45,533 nt of DNA, from contig JAUWBI010000017.1 of NCBI GenBank assembly GCA_030601745.1, positions 1 through 45,533 on the forward strand, written 5' to 3'. A program made the translations under genes and the position numbers. This document shows positions 40,073 through 45,533 of the stretch, piece by piece; position 1 is the first letter of the stretch; each line of letters begins with the position of its first letter. The notes below the pieces were generated by a model. The model searched no databases and was not told where the DNA came from. It saw only the letters and a list, made by a program, of their open reading frames with translations. This stretch comes from Phycisphaerae bacterium (GTDB taxonomy: Bacteria > Planctomycetota > Phycisphaerae > Sedimentisphaerales > Anaerobacaceae).

Positions 40073-40777
40073 CTACTCTTCTTCGATTATTTGTTTTAAT
40101 CTCTGGCACATAAGCGCTGCAAGGTTGGGCTCAGAAGTGACTAACTCAGCTAACAGCTTCGCTTTGGTCCTCTCGGTCATATAGTGCAGAATCTTTACAG
40201 CGTCATCGAGGCTGCTGCCACCAACCCCACCCTTTTGCATTTGGGTCATATTAGTCAATATCTTGCTTGCACTGGCCGAATCCATCTTGTCATAAGCAGC
40301 TGCCATTGTTACCAGGTTTTTCTTTTCGGCCTTGGCAATCTCAACCCTGCTCTTGAGCAGCTTATCACGCTCACTCTTAAGACTGGCAACGGTTGAAGCA
40401 AGTTCGATTCGCAGATTATTCAGCTCTTCGATGTCTTTTTTAATCAAGTTGTGGGCTCTCTGTAACCTCTGCTCCCGCACCTCAAGGCCCTGCAGCTTGC
40501 CGCTATACTCTTGTATCTTTTCCCGTACCTCATAAACAAGGCTGTTGAGTCGTTTTGCCGTCATAGCTTTTTTCATCTCGCTGCCAACTGCGCCAACGGC
40601 ACTTATCACACCCGCTTCGACGGTTGGACCCTCGAATGGTTCGACCGTTGGACGCCCGAATGGTTCGATGGCTGGAGGCATCACCGCTTCACCCCCTGTA
40701 AACCATGCAAATATAAACGTCACCGCAAAGCTCACCAGCCCAGCCGCTCCTATCATTATTATTCGCTTCTTATTCAC
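40073..40777 (-). CDS. MotE-like coiled-coil stator chaperone/assembly protein
   Basis: A 234-residue protein with one N-terminal membrane anchor (IIMIGAAGLVSFAVTFIFAW), a Pro-rich tandem repeat (EPFGRPTVEPFEGPTVE), a long coiled coil (about residues 80-160) and a C-terminal MgtE-N-like helical bundle (YDKMDSASASKILTNMTQMQ, KILHYMTERTKAKLLAELV). This layout matches MotE/FliJ-adjacent proteins that stabilise or assemble MotA/MotB. GTG 40777 has AGGAG 7 bases upstream. It sits between fliJ and motA, which supports the role. Confidence 0.75.
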   Translation of the reverse strand: MNKKRIIMIGAAGLVSFAVTFIFAWFTGGEAVMPPAIEPFGRPTVEPFEGPTVEAGVISAVGAVGSEMKKAMTAKRLNSLVYEVREKIQEYSGKLQGLEVREQRLQRAHNLIKKDIEELNNLRIELASTVASLKSERDKLLKSRVEIAKAEKKNLVTMAAAYDKMDSASASKILTNMTQMQKGGVGGSSLDDAVKILHYMTERTKAKLLAELVTSEPNLAALMCQRLKQIIEEE

Positions 40778-40796
40778 TGGTTATCTCCTTAAATGA

Positions 40797-41249
40797 TTAT
40801 TCAATCATCAATTTCTTTCTGGAGAAGGAAATTATGGCCCCCTCATCCTGCTCTTTCTGCTCAAGTTTCTCTTGTTCCCTTATAAATTCCTTTTTTGCCT
40901 CAGCTCGTAATCTCTCCAGACCTTCCTTAAGACGTCTGACCTTTAAAACCTCTGCAATTTTTTCTCTCTGTTGTGATTTCAATTCGATTACTTTATTTTT
41001 GAGCTTTTTAATCACCTCATCAATTGTCACCGAACATTTCAAAAAAAACTCTTGTTCGCCTAATCGCTCCTGAGATTTTTTCCCGGTTATGACCGAGATT
41101 ATATCTTCCAATATCCTCTGCTGACTTAGCAGTTCACCTTGTGCCTCGGCCAGCTTTTCGATTATCTCAAGCAGCTCAGTTCTTCTTGCTTCTTCCTCCT
41201 TTGTCTTTATGTCGAGAACAGTCTGCAGCCGCCATACAAATCGTTTCAT
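40797..41249 (-). CDS. fliJ: FliJ, export ATPase coupling protein
   Basis: Coiled-coil stalk of the FliI ATPase ring. A 150-residue, highly charged helical protein: MKRFVWRLQTVLDIKTKEEE, LAEAQGELLSQQRILEDIIS, EVLKVRRLKEGLERLRAEAK. The N-terminal F-x-W/RLQxVLDxK motif is typical. It follows fliI after a 46-base gap that holds part of a palindrome. Confidence 0.9.
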   Translation of the reverse strand: MKRFVWRLQTVLDIKTKEEEARRTELLEIIEKLAEAQGELLSQQRILEDIISVITGKKSQERLGEQEFFLKCSVTIDEVIKKLKNKVIELKSQQREKIAEVLKVRRLKEGLERLRAEAKKEFIREQEKLEQKEQDEGAIISFSRKKLMIE

Positions 41250-41282
41250 TTAATTTCCAATTTTCAACTCTCAACACTTAAC

Positions 41283-41314
41283 GGGTCCTTGCAACCTATT
41301 GCGTTTGGGAACCC
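41283..41314. repeat. Palindromic element overlapping the fliI stop codon
   Basis: GGGTCCTTGCAACCTATTGC and GTTTGGGAACCC form an imperfect palindrome; on the minus strand it reads CCCAAACGCAATAGGTTGCA, close to the element at 33787-33822. It provides the last codons of fliI (SQTQ) and its stop. Confidence 0.6.
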
Positions 41315-42726
41315 AGAAGCTCATCCCACGATTGGGTAATAGCAGTTAATTGCCTGATAGTTTCTTCGTAAGCGGTCCTCTCTCGAATAGGCTGAACAAG
41401 AAAACCTCTTATCCTGTCAATCAAGGAAATCGCTCCGTCAATACGCCGATTGCTGCCCGGCGAAAACGCACCGATGCTTATTAAATCTTCCGCGTCAATA
41501 TAGGTGGCATATATCTCCTTGAGCTTCTGTGCAGCGGACTTGTGCTCTTCGCTCGTTACCGCAGGCATCAATCGGCTCACGCTTCCCAAAATATCCACAG
41601 CAGGATAATGTCCACGGTCAGCCAGTTTTCTTGATAGAACTATGTGACCGTCAAGAAGGCTCTTGGCACTATCGGCCACAGGGTCGGTCAAATCATCGTT
41701 TTCAACCAGAACCGTCAGAATACCTGTGATGCTGCCGTTCTCGGCGCAGCCCAGACGTTCAATCAGTCTTGGCATAAGTGAAAAAACACTCGGACAGTAG
41801 CCCTTTGTTGCCGGCGGCTCACCCGCTGCAAGACCTATCTGACGCTGGGCCTGTGCAAAACGAGTAAGAGAGTCCATCATAAACAGAACATCGTTGCCCT
41901 TGTCCCTGAAATATTCGGCGATTGTAACGGCTACAAACGCTGCCTTTACACGCTGAATCGGAGGTGAATCTGATGCAGCAACGACAACCACGCTGCGAGC
42001 CAGACCCTCCGGTCCCAGCTCTCCTTCAAGAAACTCACGGACCTCTCTGCCACGCTCGCCTATCAATGCCACGACATTGACAGCCGCCTCACTCGAATTG
42101 GCAATATCGCCGAGAAGCACACTCTTGCCGACTCCGCTGCCCGAGAAAATTCCTATTCGCTGTCCCTTACCACAGGTTAATATCCCATCTATTGACCTGA
42201 TTCCCAAAGCTAAGGGCTTTGTAATTTTTCCTCGGCTCAAAGGAGGCGGACTACTTACGTCTAATGCCTTCTCATCCGTTCCCATTAACGGCCCTTTATT
42301 ATCGATTGGCTCTCCTAACCCGTTCACTACTCTACCCAGGGCACTGTCGCTCAGGGTAATATGGCGTGGAGTCGTTCGGGTAGTTACCGTATCGCCTGGT
42401 GATATGCCCTCTATATGCTCTAACGGCAGAAGGATAAGATGGTTATTCTGAAAACCTACCACTTCAGCCAGCACACGCCGGCCATCCCGAATATGGATGC
42501 CGCACAGCTCACCTAAACCTATTACCGGACCGGCGGATTCGACCGTCAAGCCGGACACTCGCACCACAAAACCACGACAATCCAACAAATTCACCGTGCG
42601 CAGCGCCGAGTGAAATTTCTCAAAATCAATCAAATAGTTTTCAGAACTCCCAAACGTCCGTCGATGCGGCGCCGGATGACGCACTTCTTGTTGCCTTTGG
42701 GGGCCCGCAATCTCACTTGCATCCAT
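41296..42726 (-). CDS. fliI: FliI, flagellar export ATPase
   Basis: Hexameric ATPase that unfolds and delivers export substrates. Walker A is GSGVGKS at residues 196-202, preceded by RSIDGILTCGKGQRIGIFSG; Walker B is in NDVLFMMDSLTRFAQAQRQI. Other F1-type motifs: GERGREVREFLEGELGPEGL and GYCPSVFSLMPRLIERLGCA. Length 476 is slightly long from an N-terminal extension. It lies 3 bases after fliH. Confidence 0.97.
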   Translation of the reverse strand: MDASEIAGPQRQQEVRHPAPHRRTFGSSENYLIDFEKFHSALRTVNLLDCRGFVVRVSGLTVESAGPVIGLGELCGIHIRDGRRVLAEVVGFQNNHLILLPLEHIEGISPGDTVTTRTTPRHITLSDSALGRVVNGLGEPIDNKGPLMGTDEKALDVSSPPPLSRGKITKPLALGIRSIDGILTCGKGQRIGIFSGSGVGKSVLLGDIANSSEAAVNVVALIGERGREVREFLEGELGPEGLARSVVVVAASDSPPIQRVKAAFVAVTIAEYFRDKGNDVLFMMDSLTRFAQAQRQIGLAAGEPPATKGYCPSVFSLMPRLIERLGCAENGSITGILTVLVENDDLTDPVADSAKSLLDGHIVLSRKLADRGHYPAVDILGSVSRLMPAVTSEEHKSAAQKLKEIYATYIDAEDLISIGAFSPGSNRRIDGAISLIDRIRGFLVQPIRERTAYEETIRQLTAITQSWDELLGSQTQ

Positions 42727-42729
42727 AAA

Positions 42730-43287
42730 TTATTCCGCCGTTTCAAGCGCTTTACCAATTCGTTCCAGGCGCTCGTCAATCAACGATTCGATTATTCCTT
42801 TTGGAGTCTCGAGCAGGCACTCTGCCCGCCCAATATTTGTGTCCGAAACAAATTTAACGTCGGCTAAGATCCGGCACGATGCCGGGTCCTCTTGTTGTAC
42901 TTTTTGATATTCAACAAGGTCTTCAGGGTTCAAATGCACCACAACATCCTGACGCGTGGGAGCATTTTTAAGGGCTTCTTCAATGATTGGCTCTATTGCA
43001 TACTCCTTTTCTTCAACCTTTTGCACCAATATCTTCCTGGCAATTTCAACAGATAGTTTGGCAATCTGCTCTTTATGTTCCTTGAACAAGTTCTCTTGAA
43101 ACTCATTTACTTTATTAACTGCATCCTGCAGGGCCTGACACACCTCTGCCAGGCTTTCTTTCTGTAGGCGAAGCAGCTTAGCCTCTTTGGCTTCGGCAGA
43201 TGCTGTCGTAGCGTCCCCTCCAGCCCCGTTCTGTAGCTTTGCCGAGGCAATCGCCTTTTCAAGTCGGATTGTAACCGTTCGTGACAT
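42730..43287 (-). CDS. fliH: FliH, negative regulator/stator of FliI
   Basis: Dimeric protein linking FliI to the C-ring. The N-terminal half is helical (AKLLRLQKESLAEVCQALQD), and the C-terminal half resembles the ATP synthase delta-like FliH domain: IAKLSVEIARKILVQKVEEK, VVVHLNPEDLVEYQKV, RAECLLETPKGIIESLIDER. Length 185. It sits between fliG and fliI. Confidence 0.9.
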   Translation of the reverse strand: MSRTVTIRLEKAIASAKLQNGAGGDATTASAEAKEAKLLRLQKESLAEVCQALQDAVNKVNEFQENLFKEHKEQIAKLSVEIARKILVQKVEEKEYAIEPIIEEALKNAPTRQDVVVHLNPEDLVEYQKVQQEDPASCRILADVKFVSDTNIGRAECLLETPKGIIESLIDERLERIGKALETAE

Positions 43288-43294
43288 CTTACTA

Positions 43295-44287
43295 TCATCT
43301 CACACGTCTGAGTGTGCCCTCTTCGCTGGCCTTTCGCAAAGGCTCGACAACTTCTTCCCTCGCCTCAAGAACTTCTTCTTGCAGCGGCTCCTGCATCAGG
43401 GATATTTCTTCGTCAAGCGTAGCCGCAAGCCGTTCAGATATGTTTGAGCGTATCTTTTGCACAATCTCCGGGTCCGCCTCATAAAGCGCAATCGCTAATT
43501 TGCCTGCCTGGACGCCTCGCAGCCCTTCCTGCAGAGACCTGTCTGCTATCGACGGAATATCTTCCCACGTTACCATCAAACGCCTTACCATCGTGGCCGT
43601 CTCCTCGTCATGTTTTCTGATCTCATCGAGCAGGCGGTCTCGCAGGTCCTTCTGCAGACCACTTAACATAATGGCAAGTTTTCGTAGAGTTTGCTCCGGT
43701 TTTTCCACAAGAGTTTCTCCTTTGAAACTCTTAAGCCGTTCGTCAACCATAGACGCTATCCGTTCCTTCACTCCCCCTCGCAGCACCTCCAGATTCGTCA
43801 TTTTGCACACGGCATTGAGGCGAACCTCTTCGCTCAAAAGCGCCAGAATCTCCTGGCTTTTCCTCGGAGACAGCTCTGACAGTACCACTGCGATTGTCTG
43901 TGGGTGTTCGCCCTCCAGCGCAAGAACCAATTCGTCCGTATTGGCTAAACGTATATCCACAAACGCGTCTTTTTTTTGTGTTACCTTTCTAATCTGAGTT
44001 TGAACTTGGTCCGCCTTCTCTTTGCCAAGGATGCTTACAAGCATTTCGTTAAGAAACCCTTTTATACTGAATCCCTGACTTTGCTTTTTTTGAAGTGAGT
44101 TATAGAACTCGCGGGCAATGTTCGCTTCCTCCCTCCTGTCGCGACGGCCCGATGCATCGATTCGCGCCAGCTCCACAGCTATCTGTTGGATGTCATCCGC
44201 AGGCAGCCCCTTGAGCAGCTCGGCCGCAGTTTCAGCATCCAGGCTTGTCAGCAGCATCGCAGCTCTATGTGTACCCCTCAATGCCAC
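43295..44287 (-). CDS. fliG: FliG, motor switch protein
   Basis: Rotor protein between FliF and FliM, where torque is made. The N domain (MALRGTHRAAMLLTSLDAET, LLKGLPADDIQQIAVELARI) and the middle domain with the FliM-binding EHPQT motif (LEGEHPQTIAVVLSELSPRK) are conserved. The C-terminal torque region is recognisable (ADRSLQEGLRGVQAGKLAIA) but the usual GPVR motif reads QEPL and LKGA reads YEAD. 330 residues. fliF lies 4 bases upstream. The divergence may tie in with the unusual stator pair. Confidence 0.93.
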   Translation of the reverse strand: MALRGTHRAAMLLTSLDAETAAELLKGLPADDIQQIAVELARIDASGRRDRREEANIAREFYNSLQKKQSQGFSIKGFLNEMLVSILGKEKADQVQTQIRKVTQKKDAFVDIRLANTDELVLALEGEHPQTIAVVLSELSPRKSQEILALLSEEVRLNAVCKMTNLEVLRGGVKERIASMVDERLKSFKGETLVEKPEQTLRKLAIMLSGLQKDLRDRLLDEIRKHDEETATMVRRLMVTWEDIPSIADRSLQEGLRGVQAGKLAIALYEADPEIVQKIRSNISERLAATLDEEISLMQEPLQEEVLEAREEVVEPLRKASEEGTLRRVR

Positions 44288-44291
44288 TTAC

Positions 44292-45533
44292 TTATTCCCC
44301 CTTTTCTTCGAGCCAGCTGGAAAACAATTGCTTCACCTGCTCAGGATTACTCTGCATGGCACTGGTTATTTGTTTGCGCAGCGCTAATGGTTCAGGGCCC
44401 TCAACTCCGGCCGGGAGAAGACCGGCAGCAGCCCCCTCCGTTCCGGCCAACTGTCCCGCCGCGGCAGCCGAGGCCATCTTTTTCCTTGCACCACTGAATA
44501 TCCGAAGAACAAGCAGGGCGCAAATTGCCATAATCCCTAAAGAAACCTGGCGGGCAATTGCTATATAACGAGGCCAGTTCGACGGCTCCTCTTCAATCAG
44601 CAATTCCGCCGGACGATGAAACTTGGTGTCAACCACTTTAAGCAAGTCTGTCTCCTTAAGACCGAGCGCATTTTTAATGATTTCTTCCACATCAGACAAT
44701 TCCATTATCGTCGCGGTCGCGCCGCCAGTCCCTGTCCCTGCTTCATTCACATCGGCCGGCGATAAGTCAACAAAAGCCGCCACCGTCAGAGCTTTTATTT
44801 TGCCCGGCAGAATAACCTCTTGCGTCACAGTCTTGCCCACCTCGTATTCGGTAGTAATTGTTTCACCTTTCATTGTGCGCCCTGGCGTGGCTGGTCCGCC
44901 TTCAGCCGCAGCACTGCCCGCTCCAGTCTCAGATTCACTTTTGATTTCTTCTTTTGAAGCGACTCCTTTTGGCTCGTACTTTTCTGTAACGGTACTGATG
45001 CTGTTCATATCGATAATGGCGCTGACACTTACCGTGGCACGACCAGGCCCTAAAACAACAGTGAGCATATCTTCAACTTTGTTTGCTAAGTTCTGCTCTA
45101 CTCTTTCCTTAAAATCGGCAACAGTGCTTGCACCACTGGCCATAGTTTGGTCCGACTTATGCGAAAGAAGATGTCCTTCGCTGTCTATCACGGTCACATC
45201 TTCCGACCTGAGTCCTCCAACACCGCCGGCCACAAGGTTTGTAATTGCCGCTATATTCAACGCACTTACTCGATAGCCCGCTTTTAGTCGGAGAACCACC
45301 GAAGCGGTGGTCTCGCCTGCCTGGGAACTAAAAAGTGTCCGCTCAGCGCTTACTATATGGACTCGTGCGTGAACTACACCATTTATCATCTGGATACTCA
45401 TGGCGAGCTCTTCCTCTAACGCACGCTTGAGGTTAATATTTTGAACAGTAGGGCTGATGCCGATACGCTCATTATCAAATATCCTGTAACCTTTTTGACC
45501 TCCTTCCGGAAGCCCCTCTTTGGCCATATCCAG
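44292..45533 (-). CDS. fliF: FliF, MS-ring protein (5' partial)
   Basis: MS-ring protein of the basal body; its N-terminus lies beyond the window edge (frame open to 45533 with L-D before the first visible Met). Visible: the ring-building region GYRIFDNERIGISPTVQNIN, LKRALEEELAMSIQMINGVV, ATVSVSAIIDMNSISTVTEK; the second membrane segment (VSLGIMAICALLVLRIF); and the C-terminal FliG-binding tail NPEQVKQLFSSWLEE. A Gly/Ala/Glu-rich loop lies in the middle. It is probably an early gene of the minus-strand operon. Confidence 0.94.
   Translation of the reverse strand: MDMAKEGLPEGGQKGYRIFDNERIGISPTVQNINLKRALEEELAMSIQMINGVVHARVHIVSAERTLFSSQAGETTASVVLRLKAGYRVSALNIAAITNLVAGGVGGLRSEDVTVIDSEGHLLSHKSDQTMASGASTVADFKERVEQNLANKVEDMLTVVLGPGRATVSVSAIIDMNSISTVTEKYEPKGVASKEEIKSESETGAGSAAAEGGPATPGRTMKGETITTEYEVGKTVTQEVILPGKIKALTVAAFVDLSPADVNEAGTGTGGATATIMELSDVEEIIKNALGLKETDLLKVVDTKFHRPAELLIEEEPSNWPRYIAIARQVSLGIMAICALLVLRIFSGARKKMASAAAAGQLAGTEGAAAGLLPAGVEGPEPLALRKQITSAMQSNPEQVKQLFSSWLEEKGE

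Noticed and set aside
7980..41314. Palindromic elements as ordinary intrinsic terminators
   Set aside because: They lack T-tracts, and many are inside genes in mid-operon.
1..45533. tRNA, rRNA or integrase/transposase genes
   Set aside because: None seen; the island has no recognisable mobile-element enzyme.

Overview
The window is a flagellar gene cluster with an embedded glycosylation island. It holds L- and P-ring genes (flgH, flgI), so the host is a Gram-negative-type cell. A hook/rod/ring operon, a large multi-domain glycosyltransferase block beside the filament cap gene, and a stator plus export block with duplicated MotB suggest a Planctomycetota bacterium, perhaps Phycisphaerae. That assignment is inference from protein style only; there is no rRNA or other marker here.

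Plus strand, 1-12239: flgD (5' cut), flgE, a membrane YcgR/PilZ-like gene, flgF-like, flgG, flgA, flgH, flgI, a hydrolase-less flgJ, flgN, flgK and flgL. This is the order of rod, hook, rings and hook-filament junction. Plus strand, 12240-29269: a probable flagellin or surface glycan island preceded by a good sigma-54 promoter match. It holds a TPR-GT4 protein, two tandemly duplicated GT2-TPR proteins, a TPR protein, a small FlgN-like protein, a B12-type radical SAM enzyme, a capsule-GT plus two-methyltransferase protein, a 1932-residue protein with five glycosyltransferase-like domains, and a methyltransferase fused to a SlyD-like FKBP. fliD follows (29490-31898). Minus strand, 45533 down to 31981: fliF (cut), fliG, fliH, fliI, fliJ, a MotE-like gene, motA, two motB paralogues, fliO, fliP, fliQ, fliR, flhB and a flhA-like gene. 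The two halves converge on a double hairpin near 31922-31978. fliM, fliN, fliL, flagellin, flhF and a canonical flhA are not in the window.

Four things stand out. (1) The gene in the flhA position encodes the FlhA membrane domain without its cytosolic domain. Both key intramembrane aspartates are alanine, and it is fused to a ParA/tyrosine-kinase-like domain whose P-loop is destroyed. (2) The second MotB has Ala in place of the ion-carrying Asp. (3) A family of small palindromic elements (about 30-60 bp, core GCAATAAGTCGCAAAATGGG) is scattered through the window between genes and, in frame, inside genes. In one of the tandem glycosyltransferases such an element adds a net 12 codons relative to its sister copy. 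(4) A methyltransferase-SlyD fusion and a very large multi-glycosyltransferase sit in the glycosylation island. Two of the flagellar paralogues thus look catalytically dead but remain open, and palindromes appear to be tolerated as added peptide.
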